A DNA stretch of 64,000 bases from Mycocentrospora acerina (taxonomy: Eukaryota; Ascomycota; Dothideomycetes; Pleosporales). Location of the stretch: positions 222,035-286,034 of the forward strand of contig JAKUHH010000013.1 of the NCBI GenBank assembly GCA_022701365.1. The letters are read 5' to 3'. A model generated the notes under the pieces. It was not told the origin of the DNA, did not search any database, and saw only the letters and a program-made list of their open reading frames with translations. Within the stretch, counting starts at the first letter, position 1. Each line of letters starts with the position of its first letter. Below are positions 20,704 to 32,207 of the stretch, in pieces. The position numbers and the translations under genes are program-made.

Positions 20704-21127
20704 AGACGGATTGAAGTGATCCGCACAATTGCAAATTCTTTTTTTTCTCAGGTCATGGCGCGGCGTGTTTGTTGTTTTTAGTTCTCCGCTCTCCAGAAAA
20801 ATCCGGGTTTCCAGGAGTTTGGGTGTTTTTTTTTCTACAGATCTTGCACAAGCGAATAGAGTGATACCCAGTGTATGTGTGTGAAGGGTGTCGGTATCAA
20901 TGGGGAGATGCACCTATCTGTGGACTGGATAGTTATTTTTTCGGCTGAATGTTCCGCGCTTGGGTTAGATTTCTCGCAAAGAGGATGATAGTGTATTGAG
21001 TACTTCAAAATCCAATTAGTTGCTCTTGTTTTTTTTGCTATTCATCGTCTTGGCCTTGTGATTTCTCACATCTTCCTCTGGAAATTTGCCAAAATGTCAT
21101 GGAAATTGCTTCTACTGCTGCTGCTGC
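20704..21127. other. Intergenic region between converging genes
   Basis: About 0.4 kb between the 3' ends of the alternative oxidase gene and the leftward CorA-like gene, with T-rich tracts. No gene is seen. Confidence 0.5.
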
Positions 21128-23697
21128 TCAGCGCGGTACATCTAGTCTCTGCGTCTGCTTCATTTGCCCGTCCTCACTCCTCTCATCTTCACTCACCCCC
21201 TTTTCTTCCTCCACCATAACACCTTCCATCTCCCCCTCACTTCGCACCGGGCTCCGACTGGGACTCGGATGTCTCTTTGGACTCAGACTCCCCACCCCTT
21301 GCATTTTCCTCGCAATCTCCGCATCCGCCTCTGCAATCGCGACAGGCGTGGCAAACGACAGCAGCTCCCCCATTGCGCCCAGACTCCCCTGCATGACGCT
21401 CTCGAGACTCTGCCTCTTCTCCTGCTGCTCGTGCTCCCTGTCCAGCCTATCCTGCTGACTGCTCGTCGGGGGCGGCAAGACGGCTATACCGGGCAGCCAG
21501 CGTCGCACAAGGGAGCGTTGGATGCGGCTCCAAGTGCCGAGCTCGCCCTGTGCGGAGGGATCGTACGCAGAAGTCGATCCCGAGGGTGGGGGGAGGACTT
21601 TTTCCGCGCCAAACCACGAGGAGAGGAGTCGCCATTTTGTGGTGGCGATGACGCCGACGGGGCGGACGTCTTGACGGGGCCCGCGGCGCGTCCACAGCGA
21701 GGGGTGCGAGAGCGCGAGGTCGTGGTAGAGGGATTCGTAGACACCACGGCGGAGCGGGTGCTGGCGCTGCGAGGCGAGCGAGTGTTTGACGACGTACCAG
21801 CCTAGCAGCACGACGACGAGGATGGGGACCGAAACGATGAACCAGAGGGTGAGCCTGGGGAGTCCCGTGTCTTCGTTTGGGGAGAAGGTGTCGACGTTCA
21901 TGCCGAAGAAGCCGACGGTGAAGGTCAGGGGCAGGAAGATGAATGTTATCCAGCTGAGGCGCCACATGGATAGGCCGAGCTGCAGGGAGTGGCGCGCGTC
22001 GCGGATCCCAACGCTCTTGTACATGAGATCTGACAGTGCGGTGGTGGGCGCAATGACATCTCTGTCCCACTGGTCCGGCAGCCGTTCCAGATCGCTGGTC
22101 GCCAGCCATGTCCCCCTCGCCGACTCTCCCGTCCACGGTAATCGCCTTCTCTCCCTATTTTCTAGCGACGACGACGATGACGACGACGATGACGGCGGGG
22201 GCGGGGGCAGATATCCGCCCGCGAGATCCAGGAGATGTGTTCGCATTTCCGTCAGCATGTCCACGTGGATGTAGAGGAGCCGCTCGGCTTTGAGCCACAA
22301 CGCACTGTTCTGGTAGAGTTCGGGTGCGCGGGATTCGTCGGCGGGGTTTTCGTAGATTTTGTCCTCGAGAATGCCGACGTGCGTTGCGGAGACGGACAGT
22401 AGCTTCTGCCAGGAAAAGGAGAGGGCGTTGAAAATGTCGCGCAGGATGAAGTTCATGCATGTAGTGGCGAGGAGGGTATCGTCATCCTCGTTGTCAACAT
22501 GATCACTGCTGTTGTTATTGGACGAGGCATGTGTGGTTTCGTTGCGGGGGAGGTAAAAGGACAGGCGACGCCAGCGGGATTCGAGTTCCTGGCGCGCGCC
22601 AATAAGGGTATCCTTTACGGAACCGGACTGCGAGTTTTCAAAGATGATGATTGTGTTGTTGTTGTCGAGGGTTTGGAGCTTGGGAATATACTTTTCCTGT
22701 TTCTGGGCGGCGTCAATGTTGCCGTATTGCTTCTTGAGGCGTTGGTAATCGTCGTAAGCTTCTTCGTCGTAGGGATTTGGAATATCGGGGTCAATTGTCT
22801 GATCGGGGGCCTGTCGTAGTGATGGTTAGTATATATATATATAAATGGTTGAGCAACTTGGGGGTTATTTTTTTTTTAAAATCCATGCAAAGCAAACAGA
22901 TATGCATACATACCCCATCCTTGAATTGCACGTAAACACTCAACCTCTGCACTAGCACATCAAACCCATAACACGGTACATCTTCCTCGTCATACCGATT
23001 GAGTTCCATAATCTTGAATCCGCCCTCGCCCACCGTGCCCCGATCATAATACTTCAAGTAATCCGCCCCAAACGCCGTCCTGCCCACCCCCCTCCACGGA
23101 TCCCTCTGCGCGCGAAACGTCTTCCCGCTCAACACTGGCTTCCCGCCGCGCATCTGTGGACGATCGTATCGCGCCCAGCGCCCAAACGTTGTCCCTACGA
23201 GATCATCGCTGGCGTCAATGTTGAATTTGCGCAGCAGGAAGCGCGTTGCCCAGGGGGCATTTTGCACGTGGATGACGCGCAGGGCAGAGGGCGAGGACGA
23301 GGTTTCCTGCGTGCGGTAGAAGCGGCGTAGGCTGTCGATATCACCGAATTCCTGGGCCTTGATCTTGCGGCGGCCAGACGGCACGTGGGAGGAGGATATG
23401 TAGTCGATAAGTAGGACGCGGCCCTGGGCCCAGCTTTCTGCTGTGCGGTTTTCGCGCCATTCAAGCGTGGATCTGGGTTTGCGTTTGGGGGGTTGTCCGC
23501 TTGTTGGGGGGATGCGGCGGGGGATGGTTCTGGTCTGTGTGTCTTCTGTGCACTTGTTGGTTTCCTCGAGTCGCGCGCATGGGAAAAAATCTCAGACGTA
23601 TGAGCAGACTTACGTGTGCTATGGAATGAAGATTCCGTGTCCTCCACCACAATTGGCGGAGGCTCACTTTTCGAGCGACCCAGTCCAGGACCTGCAC

Positions 23698-23701
<4 letters not shown>
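21128..23701 (-). CDS. CorA-like divalent metal ion transporter
   Basis: Three exons on the minus strand (23614-23701, 22914-23545, 21128-22810) give 800 residues. Introns are 68 bp (GTAAGT...CAG) and 103 bp (GTATGT...CAG). The N-terminal 60 residues are basic/Pro-rich. A large soluble domain includes WAQGRVLLIDYISSS and RVIHVQNAPWATRFLLRKF. Near the C-terminal half, a long helical region leads to two membrane spans. The first (about residues 527-549) contains the GMN signature of CorA/Mrs2 channels in FFGMNVDTF, and the second is a hydrophobic run ending VLLGWYVV. A Ser/Pro-rich linker precedes the channel domain. Known role of the family: Mg2+ or other divalent cation transport. The membrane location and exact ion are not determined by sequence. 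The start codon directly abuts a GA microsatellite. Confidence 0.9.

Positions 23702-23729
<28 letters not shown>
23701..23729 (-). repeat. GA dinucleotide tract touching the CorA start codon
   Basis: About 14 GA units in the sense of the leftward gene run directly into its ATG (the A of the start codon is the last repeat base). In the coding frame the tract would read as Glu-Arg repeats, but no upstream in-frame ATG was seen nearby. Confidence 0.9.
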
Positions 23730-23733
<4 letters not shown>

Positions 23734-24720
23734 CTCTCACACACCCTTTGGTATGGATTTAGCCCGAAAAAAAAGTCCAACTGCCGCCAAAAGGGTAGTG
23801 TAGTATTTGCACCGAGGGCTCAAACTTATTGATCCATCTGCATTTATCCACCAAATGCCTTCATCAGGAGCTATCAGGCAAACAGCAAACTACACCATGC
23901 AGCAAACATGGCGACTGTCATGCTGACCGCGTGCCTATATTTATACTCATATACAAAGACGCAGCCAAGAACGCAGCCAGGCGCCGATACAGCCCATCCC
24001 GTGCGCCTTGGGCACACTTGTGTGGGGGCGGGAGGGATTGTATGAGGTCTGGATGGTCATCTGTGGTAGTTGTTCGGCACGCAAGTTCCGAGCAGTGCTG
24101 AATTCAGCCTCACGCTAGGCTAGGGTTATTCACCGTCGTCATGTGCATATACACCACAAAAAAAAAGACATCAATCTCAAGATCCAAGTAAGACTACTTT
24201 ACTGTGCAATCCAATTTCAATATCATTACGACCGTTGGAATCTTGCCTATCCTGTCGCATATCCACTCTATCCCCAACCCCATACGTCTTCAAAAAAAAA
24301 AAACCCCCCCAAAGTACACCTGCAGAACACGACAGCACAAGACAACATGCCATACCAAATAAATAGATAACCCAGATCCTCATCCACTCTTCCATGCAAC
24401 CATCGACAAAAGGAAATTGCAGACAAGCGAGGGAAAGGGAATATTTACACAACTGAACAATATCCATCGACTCTCCCGACCAGTCCAATTATTATTTACA
24501 AAAACAGGAAAGAAAAAGGAAAAAGTGAAAGAATAGTTTAATAAAACGTAGTTGTCGTAACTCGTGTCGGTGAGAGTGGGTATTTGAACAAGCATGAGAA
24601 CAACAACACCAGGAACATGCTGGGTTTAAATGGTAGGAAACACGTCAGAGAGAGAAAGTGAAAGTGTGTGTGTATGTGGTAGATCGCGTTCAAGGCCGCG
24701 AACAGAGACGCCTCATCATC
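23730..24720. other. Intergenic region, CorA promoter and LTE1 trailer
   Basis: About 1 kb between the CorA-like start and the LTE1 stop; both genes point left. It contains A- and C-homopolymer tracts near 24292-24310. No gene is supported. Confidence 0.5.
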
Positions 24721-27700
24721 TCATTCGCACACACGACTGCGCCTTGTAATCTCGTCATCGCTCAGCGCAGCCACCCACAAACACTTGCTGAGAATCGTGG
24801 GCTCAACCTTGAAGTTGTACTTTGAACTCGCTTCCAGCAGACGTAAAAGATTCTTGACAATCATGGCAGCAGTGTGGTGTCGCTCGAAATTCACAAGTCG
24901 CTCCCCGTTGACGGGGGCAGCATCGATGAAGGCGGGTTTTTGGGCGTTGTAGATCAGATCGCGTGTGTAGATGCCTATCGATTGCAGGTTAGCCGAGTTC
25001 ATTATTGTTGTACAACCAACAACCTACCGATAAATGGAATGCAGCCGTCGTCTACAGCAGCCGTCTCCATTTCGAGACGAAGGTTGTGAAAGTTCCTCAA
25101 TGGCTGCACAAGCGCTTCCAGTTCCTTCATCGTCTGTAGCTCAGCCGGCGGGACAAGAGCCCATGTCTTGCGAAGACGAGACAGGTCGTTTGATATCAAG
25201 GCAATAGCGAGTTGATACATGGTGGCGTAGTTGCGAAGTCTTCGTGCGTGCGTCGCAATGTGGATATACTTTACAATGCACTGTGCTCGTTCCTCAATGT
25301 TCTCAGTCAGGACACATTCGGACACGGCCCACTTGACGACCAGATTAAATCGAGCAATCACAACGTCAACCCCCTTGGCTTCTTGTGTCTGTAGGTACTG
25401 CACCCAGTCGCGGATTTGTGGAGAGGACTGCTTCCATCGCAACTCGATGAGTTCTTTCCAATCGATTTCATCCAGTGCGTCTTTCTCCACGATAGTGAAC
25501 TGCTGAGCCAAGGTTTCCGAGTCATATGCTAGGACAAAGGGCAGATGCGCAGGTGGTGTGAGCGTCCTGTCTCTTGCGAGGTCCTGTAACTCGATAGACG
25601 ACTGCAGTTGACTAGCTTGTCCAAACGTTTGGCTGATGGGTCGAAAAGCGGTGGGAGTGAGGCCTGATGTGTTTGGTCTACCCTCAGAAGCAGTGGTGCC
25701 CGTCATTGGATCCTTCACAAAACGAGCGCTGAGAGGTGGCGTGAGAGGCTGTCGCATAGGGTGCATTGACATGTCGATGCGATCCTTGTCCAAATCTGCA
25801 GGTTCATCGTCAAAGAAGCTCCTTACACCATGACTGGTCTGTTCCGATCTGGCATCTGTTGTCGTTTCTGCATCGCTGAGCTCTTCGTCCTCGTCGAGAA
25901 GGAAGGACTCTCGCGTTATTGAAGGGGTTGGCTGAGTTCCACCGTGAGGTATTCTCTTCATGCTGTCCGTTTCAATGACATACTCGACAGACGAGTTTAC
26001 GGATCCTGTTTCCATTGGAGCGTGATTATCCACTGGAAATGAGAGGCTAGCGAGATGTAGAGGTAGGGGTTTTGCTGAAGACCTCATAGTGTCAAGGGTG
26101 GGCGTCCGATGGTTGACATCATCCATGATACCACGGTCTAGGAGTGGTATCGAGGAATATGAATCATCAGACTCACCGACAGAGTGTATAGGAGGCGCAC
26201 GTCCTTGAAATTGCTCCGTCGAAGATCGATACATGTCCTCGTCGACTTCCGGAGGCGTTGGTGGTCGGTGCGTGGTATCGTCGCTCTGAACGTACGTATC
26301 CGAATCTGACGGGACTTGGGCACTTTGCTCGGGAGCCCCACTTGGTCGGTAGACGTCCGGTGCGATAGCAGGCGGTGGCAAGGGATCAGGAGATTTCTTC
26401 TCGTAGCGTCCTTCCAGTTTCATTAGAGCAGACTCGACCCCACCCTCGTCATCAGTATCGTCGGGCAGTGCTGCGAGTTTTGCGACCTCTGCCTCGAAAG
26501 ACGGCCGAAGATTAGGCTGCGACGAGTGCGTGTCCACCAAGGAGATTGGCTTCTTTTTGGGTACTTCTTCATCGCTGGTTTCTCCACTTGGTTGGCTCGC
26601 TCCGGTTTCTGGGTCAACGTAACGATCAGAGCGTAGGATAACGGAATTTGCGATTGAGTGAGTGCGATTCGAAATCGAGCCAGTCGAGTGAGGTCGCGGC
26701 GTGATCTCGAGATCGTGGACGTTACCTGCGGCTCGCAAATCGCCACCTGGCCTTCTACGGAGTTGGCGTGCGGGGCTAGTGGTCTCGTTCGTCTGCTGAC
26801 GGTCCAGGAAGAAAGGGTCGTTGTCTGATGACATGGTCTGGAATGTCGCAATGCTCTCGGGGGCCCTCCTTCTACTCAGCACGCTATTATAGGATGCACG
26901 TCGTCTCAGAGATATAGATCGTCCAATGGAATTTTTTGTCGAGCCACGACGCCTAAAGGAGTGCATGTGCTCACGCCCTTCCGACACTGACCTCCTCTTC
27001 GTAGCCACCGAATGCTGAGTCGATGCTCGCGACATGCGCTCGTCTTCCTTTAATCTCTGAGCTTCCAGATCTTGGAAGAGTTCGGGATGCGGCGAAATGG
27101 GGATGTTGCCTTCGGTGTCTATGCTATCAATGGTCGGAGTCTGCAGGTGCAGTTCGTGTGGCGGTCTTGGGGCCACCACCACTACTTCTTCGACGGGCTT
27201 TGTAGCGGGCAGCGCTCCAGACATGAGAGGGAGGGGCGGGGGTCCAGTATCATCAATGATCATAATGGACTTGCTGCCACTCGTGATGTTGCTCTGGCAT
27301 CTTGGGTTGGGGGTACGGGAAGCGTTTAAGCGGTCAGCATTGATGCGCTCGTCTGGAGTCGGTGCTCTGCCGTTCTCAAATTCAAACTCAAACCCACCCA
27401 AGTCAGGTGGGCGGGAGTTGTATGGCGGCTCGCCTGACAATTGTGCCTCGACTGCTTCCTTGAAGCTCTCGGCGACTGCAGACGACAGGAGGTCGATGCG
27501 TGTCTGTGGTCTCGGTTGAACAGTACGCCGTTTGTGCAGGCCGCCATTGGCAGTCGCGGTAGCACTCGGATTGGACGATCGAGCATATGGTGCTTGTCGC
27601 TGCTGTCCGATACTTCCTAAACACGGGCTTGTGTTGGGAGACTGCCGAGTGCTCAATGCACGACGCATAGTACCGAAAATCTTCTTCATTCCTGGGCTCG

Positions 27701-30234
27701 TGGCGTGTCCCGGTCGTATTTGAAGCTCATGTGCGTACATTTCATCGGTAACCAGCTGAACCTGCGTGCGGGCTTGACGCGGATTGTCACTCTGAACTTC
27801 AATGTAAGGGGAGTTTGGCTGAAACAGACCACCGTGAACCAAACTTCCAGGCATGCTCGCCAACGCCGAGCTCGCGAGATCTGAAGAGGCATTCCTAGGG
27901 ATTGCCAGATGCGATCTGCTATCTCTCAACGCGTCCGAGAAACTTCCACTGCGCTTGTGATCGTGGGCAGGCCTGTTGGACTTTTTAACAGAAATGTTGC
28001 GCTGCGGGCTTGCTGCAAGACGAGTGGTGACTGTAGGGGCCGGGTGTGGGACTGGATGAGGATACAGAGGCAGATCTGTGCCTTGGTCTGCTTTGTGCAG
28101 CCCCCTCAGTGGGATTGAGCATGAGAGGACATGCATGCTCCCTTCGCTGTCGGGCGACAGCGGCACACGAGCAGTCTCGTACTCGTGTGAGGACATGTAT
28201 GGCGAGCTAATAGAGTTCTGGGGCGTGTGCCGCGATCTCTGGGCCCAGTCCATGTGTCGACTAGCAAACTGGTCGCTTGGATTTGATCCCATCGTCTCTT
28301 TGGTATCACGCGCGGTCTGTCGCGGAGGCGCAACTGGCGTAGGCGGCGCATAAACAGGCTCTTCAAAAGAAGCACTTGAATCAGCGGGCCCGCCTGGAAG
28401 CAGCGTTTCGTCGGCAAGATCTTTTCCAGTTCCGTCTTCAGTCTCCCAGTACAGGGCACAGGTACGCCTCCAGCATTTCTTCAATTCCCCCACAATCTTG
28501 ATGTCACCTCCTCCGCCGTCGTGCCTGTTTTCTAAATCTTGGTAGAGGCTGTTGACCAGACTGCAAAAGTGGGCGCGCAGGGGGTAGCTCGGCACAAAGT
28601 CGTCGACAAAGTAGTTCAGGATCCAGTGGCGCAGGGCGACAAACGTCCGCACTCGCACGATGCGGCCAAAGTCGTCTTGCCTATCGACGGCCCATCGCAG
28701 TCGAGATATGAGGTAGGCCACCAGGTCTCTGGTGCACAAGAAGGCGCGAAACGTGAGGAAAAAGTCGGAGAGGAGCTCGTAGTCGAGGAAGCTGGGCGAG
28801 GTGATGTGGGCGACCAGGCGCGAAGGGGTGGCGGCAAGCAGCTCGCCCGAGGGGGAGAAGCGCACAACGGCCACGTCGTCTGGGTTGACGGTGAGGGCAT
28901 CAAACAGCCTGGGGCCAATGGGGCTTTGAGACACGCGAGCAGAGGACGGGGCCGAGTTTGGGAGAGGGGGGCGTTCCATGGTGGCCCGGTAGCGTGCGGG
29001 GACCGGCGAGTAGGCGTCCGAGTGGGGGCGCGAGGACAGAAACGAGTGCGAGGCCAGCAGCGAGTTGCTAAAGTTGTCTGTGCCCGAGGTGCGCGTGTAG
29101 ACGGAGCTGCGCAGGTCGGCGGTGCCGCGGGTGCTGAAGCGCGGGGTGCCCAGGCGGTAGTTTGGAATGGGCACCTGCAGCAGGGGAAACGACGACGTGT
29201 CTGCCGTCCTGGGGCGGCCAAAGGGGGGCCTCTCGATGATGACCTTGAAGGTGCCGGGCTCGTTGTTGTACGAGGAGATGGTGTGGTTGTCCGAGGTGGA
29301 GAAGGAGTGGGAGCGGGCGTGGGCGACGGGGCGGGCGGGCGATACTACGTGTGCGTGGGCGTGGGCATGGTCTGCGGCGGCGAACTGGGGGGGAAGCGGT
29401 GGCGGCGGCGGCGTGAGCTCAGAGGTGGGCGTGGTCGAGCCGTAGCGGGTGTGGTGCCATTCATGTCGCGAGGTGACGAGTCTGGAGTCGAGGGTTGCGC
29501 TGTCGGGCGGCGTCTGCGGGGGGAAGACGAAGGGGTCTGGCTGGGCGAGGGTGCGTTGGTTGCCTGCGCGCACGACGGGCCTGGCGGGGTCAGTCATGCC
29601 AGCATGGTGGGCAGCATTGGTGCGTGGGTGTACAAGTGCATGTATATGGGTGTGGGTGTGGGCGTGCATGTATATGGGTGCAAGTGTTCATGTGCAGGCG
29701 TGCGTGTACGCGTGCGAGCAGTTGTTTTTGGTGCTCGGCCTCGTATGCGCCAAACAACAAAACATACCTGAGGTAAATGACGCCGTTGTAGACGTTGGCC
29801 ACGGTGTAGGACCGCCCGCCCGACGTCGACGACACGCTCGCCGTCGTGTCGATGGTGCCGTTGCTCGCTGCGCGGGTGCGCGTCCGCTTCTTGAGCTGCT
29901 CGCGCGAGTCCTTGACACGGCGCAGGCGGCGCGGGTCGTCGGCGCGTCGCTGGTGGTGTTGGTGGTGGTGCTTGGCCGTCGAGGCGGCTGGCGGTGCTGG
30001 CGGTGCTGGCGGTGGTGGTGCTGCCTCTACAGCTGCTGCGCCTGCGTCTGCGTCTGCGCCTGCATCTGCGTGTGCAGCTGCTTTTGCGTCTGCGGCCGCG
30101 GCTGCATCTGCGTCGGCGTCTGCGTCTGCGGCTGCCGTCTGCGCCCCGGGCAGCGGATCGCGACGGCGTGCAGCAGGGGAGCCTGGGAAGACGCCTGGGT
30201 GGCCGTGGTGATGATGCAACATCGGTAGGGCCAT
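24721..30234 (-). CDS. LTE1: Lte1-like RasGEF, mitotic exit guanine nucleotide exchange factor
   Basis: Three exons on the minus strand (29768-30234, 25028-29580, 24721-24974) encode about 1757 residues. Intron 1 (187 bp, GTATGT...CCAG) joins NGVIYLR to PVVRAGNQRTLAQPDPFVFPP. Intron 2 (53 bp, GTAGGT...ATAG) joins CIPFIG to IYTRDLIYN. Exon 1 has His-rich and Ala/Asp repeat sequence and then a conserved YTVANVYNG block. A RasGEF N-terminal (REM) domain lies at about residues 390-520. A long Ser/Pro-rich disordered middle follows, and a RasGEF catalytic domain covers about residue 1500 to the end (ETLAQQFTIVEKDALDEIDW, VVKWAVSECVLTENIEERAQ, FHNLRLEM). This domain order matches Lte1/Bud5-type proteins; Lte1 promotes mitotic exit at the cell cortex. 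Start choice in exon 1 is uncertain: ATG at 30234 or 30222, or an unseen upstream exon. Confidence 0.88.
30000..30160 (-). repeat. Hexanucleotide GCA/GAC-type array coding Ala-Asp repeats
   Basis: Imperfect GCAGAC and GCTGCA-type units within LTE1 exon 1 encode alternating Ala, Asp and His. The tract is likely length-variable and disordered. Confidence 0.8.
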
Positions 30235-31089
30235 GCTTCCATTCCGCAGCAGCGCGCGCCAGACACTCGGGGCGACGTCAGCGAGACCGTGGGCGCACGG
30301 CGGGCATGGCCAGAGGAGCTGGTGCTGGAGGCGGAACGGGGAGCGGCGCTGGAGCTGGTGCTGGAGCCGGTGCTGGTGCCGGTGCTGTTCACGGCCTCGA
30401 GGTGCTGGCTGCCTCGACGAGGGAACCACCGACGGTCGTGACCTCGCCCTGCCGCCCGGCCGCCCTGCCCGCCTGGCATGCAAGCAGCCTGATTCGCCAG
30501 CTGCCCGCCGGCCCAGACGCGACAGGCCCCCCCATGCGCCGCACGCCTCTGCACGCACGGTGCTTTCCGCAGATTGCTGGCTGCTGATTGCCTGCAGGCG
30601 TGGGCGTGGGCGTGGGCTGCACGCGGCGTCGCTCGAGTCGCTGCACGCTCGACGTGAAACGGCATGCACACGCGACGTGGAATTGCTTGCACGCACGACG
30701 TGGAATCGCCTGCACACACACGACGCGACACTACACGCACACAAGCGGCGTGGAATCACACACGCAGCGACAGCAGCGACAGCCCTGCACATGCCTGTCC
30801 CAGCCTTACATAACCCCAGCCCCCAGCCCCAACCCGCCGATCCAGATCCCCACCGCCCTCCATCTACCCGGCCTTGCAGCCACCCAATCAGCCCCTCGTC
30901 CCGTGCCAACAACCCCCGTCACCAGACCCATCCCACCCCGCCCAACCACTGCCAAACCACACACGCTGCCCGTTGCCCAGAGGGGAAAACCATGCCCTGC
31001 ACTGGCCATGTCTTCCTTGTCCTTGCATGCATGCACAACGGGTGTTTACTTGTATCCATCTGGACACGTCGACTTGTAAATACAGACTG

Positions 31090-31100
31090 GCTGACTGACT

Positions 31101-31132
<32 letters not shown>

Positions 31133-31133
31133 C
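31090..31133. repeat. GACT tetranucleotide microsatellite
   Basis: Eight to ten CTGA/GACT units. They decay rightward into 8-bp variants (CTTGCTGA, CTCGCTGG) up to about 31192. Confidence 0.85.
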
Positions 31134-31390
31134 GCTGACTTGCTGACTTTCTGGCTTGCTGACTTGCTGGTTCGCTGGCTCGCTGGCTTGCTAAAGAAAA
31201 AAAAGAAAAAAGAAAAAAAAAGAGATCAACTAGAGTGGGTGAGAAAATGAGCTACTTCGGTACCTAGTGAACAAGTGAGTGATTAACTCCAACACGCGCA
31301 TGCACGGCCACAGACTCAATTTCCTTGCCCTTGCTTGCCTCAATTTCGTTTGCGTGCACACGCCTCATTTCGCCCGTTACATGCCCATGT

Positions 31391-31460
31391 CTTGCCTTGC
31401 CTTGCCCTGCCTTGCCCTGCCTGCCCTACCCTACCCTGCCTTGCCTTACCTTGCCTTGCG
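31391..31460. repeat. CCTTG/CCCTG pentamer array
   Basis: About fourteen pyrimidine-rich pentamers of the types CCTTG, CCCTG and CCCTA. It is not a TTAGGG telomere repeat. Confidence 0.8.
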
Positions 31461-31546
31461 TCACACACGCACACGGGTACCAAATCCTTTTTATTTCTCT
31501 TCTTCTTATCATTCGGTCAACAGGTGACGCCAAGTGGGGCCGTTTA

Positions 31547-31642
31547 TTCGGCCCTAGACTGGCATTGCTTTCAACCCTGGACTGGCAGTATAGCTATTCA
31601 GCCCTAAACAACCAGTATATTCACTCCTAAACAAGCAATGTG
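31547..31642. repeat. Four diverged 23-27-bp tandem units
   Basis: Units begin at 31547, 31570, 31597 and 31620, each with TTCrnyCCTrrAC and then a CArTAT/CATTGC-like end. They are clearly related but diverged, so this is an old short minisatellite. Confidence 0.65.
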
Positions 31643-31723
31643 TTTAGTGTATCGTCACGCCTCATGGTGAGGTTGTGGATTGAAAGTGACTATATATCAA
31701 CAACCGGTGAGAGATGATGTAAC

Positions 31724-31880
31724 AATCACTCACTAACCTCACATACTCACCTCTTTCAATCACACACTCACTCACACGCTCACCTCTCTCACCTCTCTCA
31801 CCTCTCTCACTCACACTCATATTCACACTCTCTCACTCTCACTCATATACACACACTCATACACACACACTCATACACCT
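31724..31880. repeat. CTCAC/CACACT-rich low-complexity block
   Basis: Irregular CTCACTCACA, CACCTCT and CATACACACA units over about 150 bp, including three perfect CACCTCTCT-type repeats near 31780-31808. Noncoding. Confidence 0.75.
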
Positions 31881-32136
31881 ATGCAAGAACCTGTTTCTTT
31901 TGTCGCACTACATACGCTAATGCAGTATACACCTACTTCTAATGCAGGGAATTAGTAACAAGATTCACTGCTTTGAAGAATACATACACACACACACAAT
32001 ACAGGTATATTCATCAAGAGATGCCGACTTTGCTCCAACAACACAACCATGACACAAGTTCTCCTCACATGTAAATAATAAGAATAAATTTGCACTTTTT
32101 TTTTTGATATTACGACACCAACAAGGTGGAGCAATT

Positions 32137-32184
32137 GCAAATGCAAATGCAAATGCAAATGCAAATGCAAATGCAAATGCAAAA
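32137..32184. repeat. Eight GCAAAT hexamers in the ALG9 trailer
   Basis: Seven perfect GCAAAT units plus one GCAAAA. They begin 23 bp beyond the ALG9 stop codon, so the ALG9 mRNA would carry repeated ATTTGC in its 3' untranslated region. Confidence 0.9.
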
Positions 32185-32207
32185 ATATCCATTCATCTTC
32201 AAGCAAA

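Larger units (their letters stand above)
30235..32136. other. Repeat-rich intergenic region upstream of LTE1
   Basis: About 1.9 kb with several unrelated simple-sequence arrays and no supportable gene. 30590-30770 has tandem-like GTGGAATCGCCTGCACAC-type segments. Then come a GACT array, a CCTTG array, four diverged 23-27-bp units and a CTCAC/CACACT block. Open frames through it are low-complexity and conflict on both strands. Confidence 0.6.

Noticed and set aside
28539..29771. Long rightward open frame of about 410 codons
   Set aside because: It lies antisense to the conserved RasGEF exon of LTE1, is Gly/Val/Arg-rich and shows no known domain. It is a by-product of GC-rich codon use on the other strand.
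30235..31102. Overlapping long frames on both strands upstream of LTE1
   Set aside because: They run through simple repeats and encode Arg/Ala/His/Cys-rich low-complexity peptides in all frames. Only the part joining to the conserved LTE1 exon was kept.
31391..31460. Telomere-like CCCTA repeats
   Set aside because: Only a couple of CCCTA units in a CCTTG/CCCTG array; not a TTAGGG tract and flanked by normal genes.
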